The notes: generated by a model not told the origin, from the sequence alone. 64,000 bases of DNA from Anaerococcus jeddahensis (GCF_001182725.1 NZ_CWHU01000005.1:1054001-1118000), one strand, 5' to 3'. Positions 55,270-63,563 are shown, counted from the first letter of the stretch. Made by a program: numbers and translations.

Positions 55270-55887
55270 CTATTTTTTTACGAAAACTTTCTTATTTTTT
55301 ATGTACAATAAATCATCACAAAAATCTTTAACAGATTTTGTTAAAATTTCATGTTCTTTTTCCAAAACATTTTTTGAAATATCATCAACTGAATCTTCTT
55401 GGTCGATTTTTACAATTTCTTGGTAAATTATTGGACCTTGGTCTGGGTCTTTTGTTACAAAATGCGTAGTTGCTCCAGTATATTTAACCCCTTTTTCAAA
55501 AACTTTTTCGTGAACTTTTCTACCATAATATCCCATCCCACAAAATGAAGGTATGAGAGATGGGTGGATGTTAATAATTTTTCCTTCAAATTCATCAATA
55601 ATTTTATCAGGCAAAATTTTAAGATATCCTGCAAGAACTACTAAATCAATTTTTTCTTCCTTTAAAGTATCAAGTAAAATATTATTATCTTTGCACACCA
55701 AAGTTTTGATTGATTCTTTTTTCGCTCTTTCTAGGCCAAAGGCATTTTCCTTGTTTGAAATAACTATAGATATATTTCCATTTATTTCTTTATTTTTACA
55801 AGAATCGATTATGGCTTGGAGGTTTGTGCCTGAGCCTGAAATTAAAACTGCAATTTTTTTAGAATTTGAGGTCGATTTTTTCATCAT
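55270..55887 (-). CDS. purN: Phosphoribosylglycinamide formyltransferase
   Basis: A 205-residue folate-dependent GAR transformylase. SGSGTNLQAIIDSCKNKEI binds substrate phosphate. NIHPSLIPSFCGMGYYGRKVHEKV holds the catalytic His, and GATTHFVTKDPDQGPIIYQ the catalytic Asp. It overlaps the purM end by 29 bp, so translation is coupled. Slightly extended at the C-terminus compared with E. coli PurN. Confidence 0.94.
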   Translation of the reverse strand: MMKKSTSNSKKIAVLISGSGTNLQAIIDSCKNKEINGNISIVISNKENAFGLERAKKESIKTLVCKDNNILLDTLKEEKIDLVVLAGYLKILPDKIIDEFEGKIINIHPSLIPSFCGMGYYGRKVHEKVFEKGVKYTGATTHFVTKDPDQGPIIYQEIVKIDQEDSVDDISKNVLEKEHEILTKSVKDFCDDLLYIKNKKVFVKK

Positions 55888-56884
55888 TTTCTACTATTTC
55901 TCCAAGATCCAAAAGTTCATCTTCATCAATTGTTTCTTTAACTATATCAATATCTTTTTTATCAACTGCAAAAACAAGTCCTACACCCATATTAAAGGTT
56001 TCATACATGTCTTTTTTATCAAGCTCTCCCCATTTTTCTAAAAGAGTAAATATTTTTGGAAGAGGAATATTGCTTACATCAATTTTTGCACATAGTCCAT
56101 CTGGAATCATTCTTGGAATATTTTCATAAAATCCCCCACCAGTAATATGGCTTAGGCCATTTATTTCAATTTTTTCAAGAAGATTTAAAATTTCTTTTAC
56201 ATAAATTTTTGTAGGTTTTAATAATTCTTCTCCAAGACTTGTATCAAGTCCTTCAATTTTTTTATCCAAAGATAACTTTTCTTTTTCTAATACAATTTTT
56301 CTTACAAGAGAATATCCATTTGAATGGATTCCTGAAGATTTTAGACCAAAAATATGGTCACCTTTTTTAATTTTTTCTCCTGTAATTATTTTTTCCTTAT
56401 CAACTATGCCCACGCAAAATCCAGCAAGATCATAGTCATTTTCCTTATAAAGACCCGGCATTTCTGCAGTTTCTCCCCCAATTAATGAAGAATTTGCTTT
56501 AAGGCAGCCGTCAGCAACACCTTTTACAATTTTTTCCATTTTTTCTGGAACAAGTTTTCCGCAAGCAATATAATCTAGGAAAAAAAGAGGTCTTGCTCCT
56601 TGACATAAAATATCATTTACACACATTGCCACACAATCAATTCCTATTGTATCGTGCTTATCCATCATTTGTGCAAGCATAACCTTGGTTCCAACCCCAT
56701 CTGTTCCAGAAACCAAAACTGGATTTTTTATATCTAAATTTTCTAGGCTAAAAAGTCCAGAAAATCCACCAAGCTTACTTAAAACATTTTTGGATTGGGT
56801 TTTTTCTACCAAATTTTTAATAAGTTCAACTTCTTTTTGACCATTTTCTACATCAACACCGGCGTCTTTATAATTTATTGGCAT
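55859..56884 (-). CDS. purM: Phosphoribosylformylglycinamidine cyclo-ligase
   Basis: A 341-residue AIR synthetase. VSGTDGVGTKVMLA, GIDCVAMCVNDILCQGARPLFFLDYIACG and GGETAEMPGLY match the family ATP and metal sites, and SHITGGGFYENIPRMIP lies in the C-terminal half. AGAAAGGA precedes the ATG, only 1 bp after the purF stop. Confidence 0.97.
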   Translation of the reverse strand: MPINYKDAGVDVENGQKEVELIKNLVEKTQSKNVLSKLGGFSGLFSLENLDIKNPVLVSGTDGVGTKVMLAQMMDKHDTIGIDCVAMCVNDILCQGARPLFFLDYIACGKLVPEKMEKIVKGVADGCLKANSSLIGGETAEMPGLYKENDYDLAGFCVGIVDKEKIITGEKIKKGDHIFGLKSSGIHSNGYSLVRKIVLEKEKLSLDKKIEGLDTSLGEELLKPTKIYVKEILNLLEKIEINGLSHITGGGFYENIPRMIPDGLCAKIDVSNIPLPKIFTLLEKWGELDKKDMYETFNMGVGLVFAVDKKDIDIVKETIDEDELLDLGEIVENDEKIDLKF

Positions 56885-56885
56885 T

Positions 56886-58166
56886 TTATTTCCTTTCTAA
56901 AGGGTTATATCCGTCAAAACAATTTTCATAATATGTTTTGTTTCCACAAGCTTCTCTTAATCCTTCTAGGGAAATAAATCCCAAAGAATCAGCTCCAATC
57001 ATATCTCTTACTTCTTCAACACTTCTATTGTTGCTTATCAAATGATCCTTGTCAGGAACGTCAAAAGTAAATTCTTCCTCTTTTATAACTTGAGGAGATG
57101 CAATTCTTATATGAACTTCTTTAGCTCCAGATTCTCTCAAAATTTCTATAACTCTTTTTATAGTATTTCCTCTTACAATAGAATCATCAACAAGAACAAT
57201 TCTTTTTCCTTCAATAAGATGTTTAATTGGATTTAATTTTATTTTAATTCCTTTTTTTCTCATTGAATCAGTTGGAAGAATAAAAGTTCTATTAATATAT
57301 CTATTTCTTACAATTGCTCTTTCGTATTTTATATTTGATGCACGAGAAAAACCAACAGCAGAAATCAAACCACTATCAGGACTTCCTACAACTATATCTA
57401 CATCTACTGGATGTTCCTTATAAAGAATTTCACCCATTTTTATCCTTGCATCATAAACGCTAACTCCATTTATTGATGAATCTGGTCTAGCTGTATAAAC
57501 AAATTCAAAAATACAAGGAGCATTAGATTTTTCTTTTGCAAAATAAGATTCTTCGCCCTCGTCATCAACTATATAAATTTCACCAGGTCTTAATTCATGA
57601 GAAATTTCTCCATCAATTGATTCAATAACGCAAGATTCGCTAGCAACAATAAAAGAATCATCCTTTTTTCCTACGCAAAGGTTTTTAATTCCATAAGTAT
57701 CTCTAATTGCAATCATCCTGTGTTCGCTAACAACTAAAATAGAATAAACTCCCTTTAAATTGTTAACGAAATCAATAATTTCATCAATAGAAGAATTTAA
57801 TTTATTTACAACTTCTTCAGGACTAGTTTCATCCAAAAATTTTCCATCAATTGCAATTAAATTTTTACAATTTGAATTTTTTGGATAAAAAAGCCAAGGC
57901 ATTGGCAAAAGTGTTTTATCATCTTCTTCAAACCTATATTTTACATGACCAAGACCAACATTTCCTGCAAGAGTCGAAATATTATCAAAGCTAATATTAT
58001 TGGCAATTTCTCCCTCGCCTCTAATCTCTGATAATTTTTCGTGAGCAAGAAGAGAAATTCCCATAGCTTCCTGACCCCTATGTTGGATAGCATAGAGGCC
58101 AGCGTAAAGGTCTGGAAAAATATTTTTATATTTCTTTTTTGAAAATATTCCTACAATTCCGCTCAT
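56886..58166 (-). CDS. purF: Amidophosphoribosyltransferase with degenerate glutaminase domain
   Basis: A 426-residue PurF that makes phosphoribosylamine from PRPP. The C-terminal PRPP domain is intact: CIFEFVYTARPDS, RNRYINRTFI and the loop VLVDDSIVRGNT (324-335). The N-terminal glutaminase domain is not. The catalytic Cys expected after Met1 is Ser2 (MSGIVGIF). The GHVRY Arg is Lys76. The HNGNL oxyanion Asn is Asp107 (AIDGKF), and the SDSE Asp segment is missing. Not all Bacillus-type cluster cysteines are present. It probably uses ammonia directly. Its start overlaps purE by 4 bp. Confidence 0.93.
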   Translation of the reverse strand: MSGIVGIFSKKKYKNIFPDLYAGLYAIQHRGQEAMGISLLAHEKLSEIRGEGEIANNISFDNISTLAGNVGLGHVKYRFEEDDKTLLPMPWLFYPKNSNCKNLIAIDGKFLDETSPEEVVNKLNSSIDEIIDFVNNLKGVYSILVVSEHRMIAIRDTYGIKNLCVGKKDDSFIVASESCVIESIDGEISHELRPGEIYIVDDEGEESYFAKEKSNAPCIFEFVYTARPDSSINGVSVYDARIKMGEILYKEHPVDVDIVVGSPDSGLISAVGFSRASNIKYERAIVRNRYINRTFILPTDSMRKKGIKIKLNPIKHLIEGKRIVLVDDSIVRGNTIKRVIEILRESGAKEVHIRIASPQVIKEEEFTFDVPDKDHLISNNRSVEEVRDMIGADSLGFISLEGLREACGNKTYYENCFDGYNPLERK

Positions 58167-58645
58167 TTATTTGCCTTATATTCGTATTCAGAATTATCTA
58201 TAGTTTCTTTCATCTTTTTTCTCATATCCTTTAATTTCTCTCTTAAAGAATCATATTTAATAGCTAAAATTTCTGTAGCCAAAATTGCTGCATTTTCTCC
58301 ACCGCCTATTGCAACAGTTGCAACAGGAACACCACTTGGCATTTCAACTGTAGATAAAAGAGCTTCAAGTCCACCAAGATGAGTTGATTTTGCAGGAATT
58401 CCTATTACAGGTCTTGTTGTTAAGGCAGCAATAACTCCAGATAAGTGAGCAGCTTTTCCAGCAATTCCAATATAAACTTCGCTTTCATCTACGCTTTTTT
58501 CTACATATTCCTCTAAACTTTTTAAAGCTCTATGAGCAGAAATAACCTTAACTTCATAATCAATTCCAAATTCAATTAATTTTGAAACTACCTTATCAGC
58601 AATTGGGCTATCGGATAAAGAGCCCATGATTATAGAAACTTTCAT
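58163..58645 (-). CDS. purE: N5-carboxyaminoimidazole ribonucleotide mutase
   Basis: A 160-residue class I PurE. MGSLSDSPIADKVV (phosphate loop), VISAHRALKSLEEY with the catalytic His, GIAGKAAHLSGVIAALTTRPVIGIP and SGVPVATVAIGGGENAAILA are all typical. It works with PurK, which is not in this window. It lies 12 bp after purC. Confidence 0.97.
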   Translation of the reverse strand: MKVSIIMGSLSDSPIADKVVSKLIEFGIDYEVKVISAHRALKSLEEYVEKSVDESEVYIGIAGKAAHLSGVIAALTTRPVIGIPAKSTHLGGLEALLSTVEMPSGVPVATVAIGGGENAAILATEILAIKYDSLREKLKDMRKKMKETIDNSEYEYKANK

Positions 58646-58657
58646 ATAAACTCCTTA

Positions 58658-59338
58658 TTAAAGTCCTAAATATTTTGACAATTCCATTGGTTCAATATAA
58701 GTACCATCTTTATAAGCTCTCATATTTCCACCAGAAACTTCATCAATCAAAATAACTTCTCCAGTTGAAGCAAGTCTTCCCCATTCAAATTTTATATCAT
58801 ATAAATCAAGACCGTACTCAGCTAAAATATCTTTTACATGTTTTGCAACTTTTTTGTTTTCTTTAATAATTTCTTTGTATTCATCGTGAGATAAAATATT
58901 TAATTCAACCAAACAATCTTCATTAATAAGTGGATCTTCACGATCATCATCTTTTAATGTAATTTCAGAATAAGCATCAAGGTCTTGACCTTCATTAGCA
59001 TAAAGTCCGTATCTTCTAATAAAAGATCCTACAGCCTTAAATCTTGTAATAACTTCTAAGCCTTTTCCAAAAACAGTACATTTTTTAATTTCCATAAGAT
59101 TTTTATCAAGATCAGCTCCAAGATAATGAGTTTTTACACCAGCTTCATTTATTTTTTCAAAGAAAAATTTAGAAACTTTTAAACACTCCCTGCCAGCACC
59201 TTCTTTTTCACCAGCTACTTGATTTCCACCTGTATCAAATACACCGTCAGTTCCTGTCATTGTGTCCTTAAATAAACAATAGTATTTTCCATTTTCTTCA
59301 ACCAAATTCTTTGTCTTACCTTCGTAGATAGTATTCAT
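58658..59338 (-). CDS. purC: SAICAR synthetase
   Basis: A 226-residue enzyme joining CAIR and aspartate. MNTIYEGKTKNLVEENGKYY starts the ATP domain; VITRFKAVGSFIRRYG, EDPLINEDCLVELNIL and IKFEWGRLASTGEVILIDEVSGGNMR are conserved. I chose ATG 59336-59338, which follows AAGGAGAAA; an upstream in-frame ATG has no ribosome site. It is the first gene of purC-E-F-M-N-D behind the PRPP riboswitch. Confidence 0.96.
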   Translation of the reverse strand: MNTIYEGKTKNLVEENGKYYCLFKDTMTGTDGVFDTGGNQVAGEKEGAGRECLKVSKFFFEKINEAGVKTHYLGADLDKNLMEIKKCTVFGKGLEVITRFKAVGSFIRRYGLYANEGQDLDAYSEITLKDDDREDPLINEDCLVELNILSHDEYKEIIKENKKVAKHVKDILAEYGLDLYDIKFEWGRLASTGEVILIDEVSGGNMRAYKDGTYIEPMELSKYLGL

Positions 59339-59376
59339 TTCTTTCTCCTTAAAAATAAAAAATATTGACAAAAAAT

Positions 59377-59520
59377 AAGCCCAGAAGGACAGGCTACGAA
59401 ACCTATCCTCCTGGGCTTTTGTCCCTCTGGTGTAATACTTTAAAATATCCGTACCGCTCGGTCTTGAATTAACAGATCCCTAGGTACACTTTCGCCCATT
59501 TCTATGAGCCATATTCATCG
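59377..59520 (-). ncRNA. PRPP riboswitch (ykkC subtype 2) with terminator platform
   Basis: The purC leader on the minus strand carries the ykkC-family core: GTGTACCTAGGGATC, then GACCGAGCGGTAC, then ACACCAGAGGGACAAAAG. These match subtype 2 aptamers that bind PRPP or ppGpp; the purine operon downstream favours PRPP. The aptamer 3' end runs into a strong hairpin (59377-59419, outer AAGCCCAG/CTGGGCTT) followed by T-rich sequence, a terminator. PRPP binding should prevent termination and switch the pur genes on. The ligand is inferred from context. Confidence 0.85.
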
Positions 59521-59529
59521 TTCAAGTTC

Positions 59530-59558
59530 ATAATACCAAGCTATTTTTTAATTGTCAA
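59530..59558 (-). promoter_or_regulatory. Promoter of the pur operon
   Basis: A perfect TTGACA (59553-59558) and TATTAT (59530-59535) with a 17-bp spacer lie directly upstream of the riboswitch. Confidence 0.85.
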
Positions 59559-59653
59559 GAAAGTTTTTTGATAAAATTTAATTTTTTTTATTTACGACTT
59601 GTAATTTAAAAAACTTACAATAAGATAATATCAGTTAAAAGAAAGGAGCGTGC

Positions 59654-60244
59654 ATGTTTAAAAAGAAAAATCTAAAAAATATAATAATAATAATTCTTTT
59701 AGCAATTAGCATATTATTTGGATTAAATTATTACAAAGCAAAAAATGAGACTAAAATTGATAATAAATTAATTCAAAATAGGATAGAAAGTGTAAAAGAG
59801 CTTACAAGTTTAAAATATTCCTACACAAATATGGGCCAATTTGAAAATTCAAATAAATTTTATGGCTACGATATTCCTTTTACCCAAAAGAAATTTATAG
59901 TTTCTTATGACGGAGTGATTTCTTGTGGAGTGGATCTTGATAAAATGGATGTAAAAATAAGTGGAAAAAATATAAATATAAAACTACCAAAATCTAAAAT
60001 TTTATCCCATGAAATTTATGAAGATTCTTTAAAAATTTTCGACCAAAAAACTTCAATTTTTAACCCAATACAAGTAGAAGACTACAATGAATTTGCTAAA
60101 AAACAAAAAAAATCTGTAGAAAAAAAAGCAATTGAGAGAGGAATTCTAACAGAAGCTGACAAAAAATGTAAAAAGGCTGTAAAAGACATAGTAAACATAG
60201 ACAATAATCTAGAAGATTATACAATAAATATTCAATTTAAATAA
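59654..60244 (+). CDS. DUF4230-domain membrane-anchored protein
   Basis: A 196-residue protein with one N-terminal membrane helix (about 8-26) and an extracellular domain. ESVKELTSLKYSYTNMGQFENS, KFIVSYDGVISCGVDLDKMDVKISGKNINIKLPKSKILSHEI match DUF4230. Function is unknown. AAAGGAGCG precedes the ATG. It is divergent from the pur operon and ends in a terminator. Confidence 0.85.
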   Translation: MFKKKNLKNIIIIILLAISILFGLNYYKAKNETKIDNKLIQNRIESVKELTSLKYSYTNMGQFENSNKFYGYDIPFTQKKFIVSYDGVISCGVDLDKMDVKISGKNINIKLPKSKILSHEIYEDSLKIFDQKTSIFNPIQVEDYNEFAKKQKKSVEKKAIERGILTEADKKCKKAVKDIVNIDNNLEDYTINIQFK

Positions 60245-60275
60245 GGGCAAGTCCCTTATTTTTTTGTGTTATAAT
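60239..60275 (+). terminator. Terminator of DUF4230 gene followed by ndt promoter -10
   Basis: A 9-bp stem AAATAAGGG/CCCTTATTT with T-run (60239-60265) ends the DUF4230 gene. An extended -10 element TGTTATAAT follows at 60267-60275, placing the next transcript start just after it. Confidence 0.8.
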
Positions 60276-60296
60276 AAAATAAAAAAAGGTGGTAAT

Positions 60297-60806
60297 ATGA
60301 AAATTTATTTAGGTTGTGATTTATTTACAGAAGGACAAAGATGGCAAGCAGAAGAAATTCAAAAAGCACTTGAAAAAGAATTTACTGACTTAGAAATTTA
60401 TAATCCCGCAAAAAATTTACAAATAAACGACAAATCAGCAGGTTTTACAACAAATTACGATATACTTTTAGCAGATTATGAGAGATTGAAAAATTCAGAT
60501 ATATTAGTAGGCTTGATGGACACACAAGATTTAGGCCTTGCAGCAGAAATGGGAATAGCATTTGAAAAAGGCCTTGCACTATTTCAACTCTACACAGACA
60601 TAAGACTAGAAGGAAGCGACAAAGAAGACAAGTTCCCTCCAATGAAAAAAGATATATTCCAAAATGATTTTATGTACATCAACAAACTAGTAACAGGCCT
60701 ATCCTACGTAGATAAAACCGGAAAAAAATTCAAAAAGCCAAGAATTTACAAGAAAAAAGAAGACTTGATAGAAGATTTGATTTTGTATATTTATGAAAAT
60801 AAATAA
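60297..60806 (+). CDS. Nucleoside 2-deoxyribosyltransferase family protein
   Basis: A 169-residue protein beginning MKIYLGCDLFTEGQRWQAEEI. The central NSDILVGLMDTQDLGLAAEMGIAFEKGLALFQLY matches PF05014, with the Asp and catalytic-type Glu (AAEMG) found in deoxyribosyltransferases. Such enzymes swap bases on deoxynucleosides for salvage. The ATG 60297-60299 follows AAAGGTGG; an upstream in-frame ATG is rejected. Confidence 0.85.
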   Translation: MKIYLGCDLFTEGQRWQAEEIQKALEKEFTDLEIYNPAKNLQINDKSAGFTTNYDILLADYERLKNSDILVGLMDTQDLGLAAEMGIAFEKGLALFQLYTDIRLEGSDKEDKFPPMKKDIFQNDFMYINKLVTGLSYVDKTGKKFKKPRIYKKKEDLIEDLILYIYENK

Positions 60807-60810
60807 AAAT

Positions 60811-60858
60811 AAGCTGTTGTAAAATGAATTAATCTTCATTTTTTGCAACAGCTTTTTT
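60811..60858. terminator. Bidirectional terminator between ndt-like gene and tRNA
   Basis: A long stem AAGCTGTTG/CAACAGCTT with further ATGAA/TTCAT pairing and T-run on the plus strand, A-run on the other side. Confidence 0.88.
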
Positions 60859-60932
60859 TGGCACGCCAAAGAGGAATCGAACCCCTATCTTAAGCTTCGG
60901 ACACTTTTGTTTTACCATTAAACTATTGGCGC
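60859..60932 (-). tRNA. tRNA-Arg (anticodon CCG)
   Basis: The minus strand folds as a tRNA with encoded 3' CCA: acceptor GCGCCAA pairs with TTGGCGT, D arm GTTT-AATGGTA-AAAC, anticodon loop GTCCGAA with CCG at 60898-60900, T arm AGGGG-TTCGATT-CCTCT, discriminator G. The anticodon stem has one weak pair. The first ten bases overlap the 3' end of the metallophosphoesterase gene on the same strand. Confidence 0.88.
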
Positions 60933-61714
60933 TTGATTGTAATGTTTGAAAATTGTATCCTATTTAAAAATCTTAAATCCATAAGGGTGTTTCCCAGTCC
61001 TGAATCTATATATATTTGTGAATTTTTATATTTAAATAATCCTTTATCAAATTTTGGAAAATATCCTTCTCCTGGAGCAAGAAGTGCACCAATAAAAGGA
61101 AATCTAACTTGACCTCCGTGTGTGTGGCCTGAAAAAATTATATCCATGGTATCATCAATATTATCTCTAACATTTTTTGAATAATGACTTAAAATTATAT
61201 TTAAATTTTCTTCATTGGTTTTGTATTTTTCAAATGAATAATTATAATAAGATAGTCCATAAATATAAATTTTATTTTCTCTTATAATTAAATTTTCTCC
61301 ATCATTTTTCAAATATTTTATTCCCAAGTTTTCAATTTTTCCAATAAAATCATCTAACATTGGCCCTGCTTCTTCGTGATTTCCTGTTATATAATAGGTT
61401 TTTATTTTTAATTTTGAAAGCTCTTTTAAAAATACTATTGCCCTATTAAGCTTTTTTTCTACCCCATAATCATTAATATCTCCAGTTAAAATTATAAAAT
61501 CTGGATTAAATTCTAAAATTTTCTTCCTAAAATATTCCAAGTTTTTTAATTTATTTGAATGAAAATCGCTTATTTGGGTGATTTTGATTTCATGTTTAAC
61601 TTTTTTATTATAGATATCCTGCCTTACTTCTTTCGCCCACTTACATTGATAATGAATGTAGGCGAAAAGAAGTAAAATTAAGCAAAATATTATAAAAATT
61701 ATTATTTTATTCAT
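60923..61714 (-). CDS. Membrane-anchored metallophosphoesterase (YkuE-like)
   Basis: A 263-residue protein with an N-terminal membrane helix (about 3-22) and a calcineurin-like phosphoesterase domain. Metal ligands: KITQISDFHSN, ILTGDINDYG, YYITGNHEEAG, SHYSKN and FSGHTHGGQVRFPF. Homologues may hydrolyse lipid or nucleotide phosphates such as UDP-diacylglucosamine-type substrates. The start overlaps nadE by 8 bp. The last codons and stop (TAG) lie inside tRNA-Arg. Confidence 0.9.
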   Translation of the reverse strand: MNKIIIFIIFCLILLLFAYIHYQCKWAKEVRQDIYNKKVKHEIKITQISDFHSNKLKNLEYFRKKILEFNPDFIILTGDINDYGVEKKLNRAIVFLKELSKLKIKTYYITGNHEEAGPMLDDFIGKIENLGIKYLKNDGENLIIRENKIYIYGLSYYNYSFEKYKTNEENLNIILSHYSKNVRDNIDDTMDIIFSGHTHGGQVRFPFIGALLAPGEGYFPKFDKGLFKYKNSQIYIDSGLGNTLMDLRFLNRIQFSNITIKRQ

Positions 61715-63518
61715 CTAATTTTTCTATTCTTTCTATAAATATTTCTGAGGACATATCTGATGGCAATAAATATCCTCTTCTTGGTGAGAAAGATTTTTTT
61801 GAAAGGGCTGGACCGTCTACTGATACTGATCTTTTGAATTGGCTTGATGTAAGTCTTTTATAAAATGATTTAAGCCATTTTTTTATAGTTTTTTTATCAT
61901 AATCATCTTTAAAGGCAATTTTTGCTTTTTCATAGATTTCTTCAACTGAAGAATTTTCCAAAAATTCATAGGTGAAAAAGTCAATTAATTCATAAGGCCC
62001 AATTATATCTTCAGTTTTTTGGCTGATTTTATCATCACTTTCATTTTTAAGCTCTGGAGAAATTGGAGTTTTTAAAATATCCTCCAATACTTCTTTTAAT
62101 TTTTTATTTTCTGTATTTTCTACAAGATAGGAAACAATGTATCTTAATTCTGTTTTTGTCAAAGACGCATTAAGAGCATAAGATGCCATGTGATCGCCGT
62201 TGTAGGTTGCAAATCCTTGGGAAATTTCTGATTTATCTCCAGTTCCTATTACTAGAGCATTTTCCATATTTCCTATATCAAATAAAATTTGGGTTCTTTC
62301 TCTTGCTTGAGCATTTTCATAAGCTATATCTTGAGTTTTTCCATCATGGCCTATGTCTTTTAAATGAACATTTACAGCATATTTTATTACAATTTCATTT
62401 AATTTAAGACCGAAAGCTTCTGCCAATTTAAAGGCATTTGATTTGGTTCTCTTGCTTGTTCCAAAAGCTGGCATGGTATATAAAAGAATATTTTCTTTTG
62501 GAAGCTTCATTTTTTCAAAAGCTTTTACAATAAATAAAAGCGCCATAGTAGAATCAAGTCCTCCGCTTAAGCCCAAGATAACTTTTTTACAAGATATGGC
62601 TTCCATTCTTTGAATTAAAGCTTTTGTAACTATATCAAAGGCATCTTCTACATATAATTTTTTATCTTTTAAAATATATGGATATTTATCAACATTAATT
62701 AAAGCTGACTCATTTTTAAAATTATAGCTTTCAGCTGAATCTTCTTTACTTATTTCAAATGGAAAAATTAAATCTACTTTTTTATCCCTCTTACATTCTT
62801 CTATCTGACCATTTTTCCCAATAATATTTAGTCCTTCGTAGACAAAATCTGTTGAGCTTTCTCCAAGTCCTGTGCTTGAAAATAAGTAAATTGTATCCTG
62901 TGATAGGAATTTTATTTTATTTTCAATTTCTTTTTTTGAACCAATATACCTTGTTTTTGCTGATGGATTTAAAATTATATCTATATTATTTTTTGTTTTT
63001 GATATTTGAGAATCAGAAATAATCTTATCCTCATTTTCCCCAACACTTAGGGCAATTTTTACCCCTTCAATTTCTATAAAAGACTTATTATAAAGATATA
63101 CAAATTCATCTTTAATATTAATAAATTCATCTTGAGGAAGATCAAATACATATTTTTCATAATCTTTGAAATTATCTTTAAAAAATCCTCCTAAAATGTC
63201 TCCATCTTTTAATAAAAATACCATATCATATATTTTTTTTCCTTGTTTAACTGGAAGACCAAGTGAAAATAAAGTATCAATATCTCTAGAGAATTTTTTC
63301 AATTCAAATAGTGCATCAAGCGATGAATTTAATATATCTTCATTTTTATATCCATGGTAAAGACTTGCTCCGGTAAGAGAAAGTTCTGGAAAAAGTAAAA
63401 TATTTACTGAATCATCATTGGCTTTTTTTACTATTTCTTTTATTTTTTCCTTATTATAAGATACATCCCCAACTTTTATCTTAAAATTTTCTGCTCTTAA
63501 TTTTAAATTTTTTTTCAT
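61707..63518 (-). CDS. nadE: NAD+ synthetase with inactive nitrilase-type glutaminase domain
   Basis: A 603-residue two-domain NadE. The C-terminal synthetase (about 290-603) is intact: ILGLSGGLDSTMALLF (PP-loop), TGDKSEISQGFATYNGDHM and KRSVSVDGPALSKKSFSPRR. The N-terminal nitrilase-like domain (about 1-270) keeps Glu45 (LLFPELSLTG) and Lys114 (GFFKDNFKDY), but the catalytic Cys of the ICED motif is Ala156 (GVKIALSVGENED). Glutamine hydrolysis should be lost, leaving NH3 as nitrogen donor for NaAD amidation. AGAGGTT precedes the ATG. Confidence 0.95.
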   Translation of the reverse strand: MKKNLKLRAENFKIKVGDVSYNKEKIKEIVKKANDDSVNILLFPELSLTGASLYHGYKNEDILNSSLDALFELKKFSRDIDTLFSLGLPVKQGKKIYDMVFLLKDGDILGGFFKDNFKDYEKYVFDLPQDEFINIKDEFVYLYNKSFIEIEGVKIALSVGENEDKIISDSQISKTKNNIDIILNPSAKTRYIGSKKEIENKIKFLSQDTIYLFSSTGLGESSTDFVYEGLNIIGKNGQIEECKRDKKVDLIFPFEISKEDSAESYNFKNESALINVDKYPYILKDKKLYVEDAFDIVTKALIQRMEAISCKKVILGLSGGLDSTMALLFIVKAFEKMKLPKENILLYTMPAFGTSKRTKSNAFKLAEAFGLKLNEIVIKYAVNVHLKDIGHDGKTQDIAYENAQARERTQILFDIGNMENALVIGTGDKSEISQGFATYNGDHMASYALNASLTKTELRYIVSYLVENTENKKLKEVLEDILKTPISPELKNESDDKISQKTEDIIGPYELIDFFTYEFLENSSVEEIYEKAKIAFKDDYDKKTIKKWLKSFYKRLTSSQFKRSVSVDGPALSKKSFSPRRGYLLPSDMSSEIFIERIEKLDE

Positions 63519-63563
63519 AACAACCTCTAATCTTTTGCTTATAGATATTATTATATAAGATTT

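Noticed and set aside
54620..55426. 268-codon plus-strand frame across purD and purN
   Set aside because: Antisense to two well-supported purine genes; Ser/Phe-rich composition is typical of shadow frames in AT-rich DNA.
59377..59520. Guanidine-I or ppGpp riboswitch instead of PRPP
   Set aside because: The core belongs to ykkC subtype 2, and the downstream genes are all purine biosynthesis; no guanidine transporter or amino-acid operon follows. The single-base ligand switch was not resolved by eye, so ppGpp is disfavoured, not excluded.
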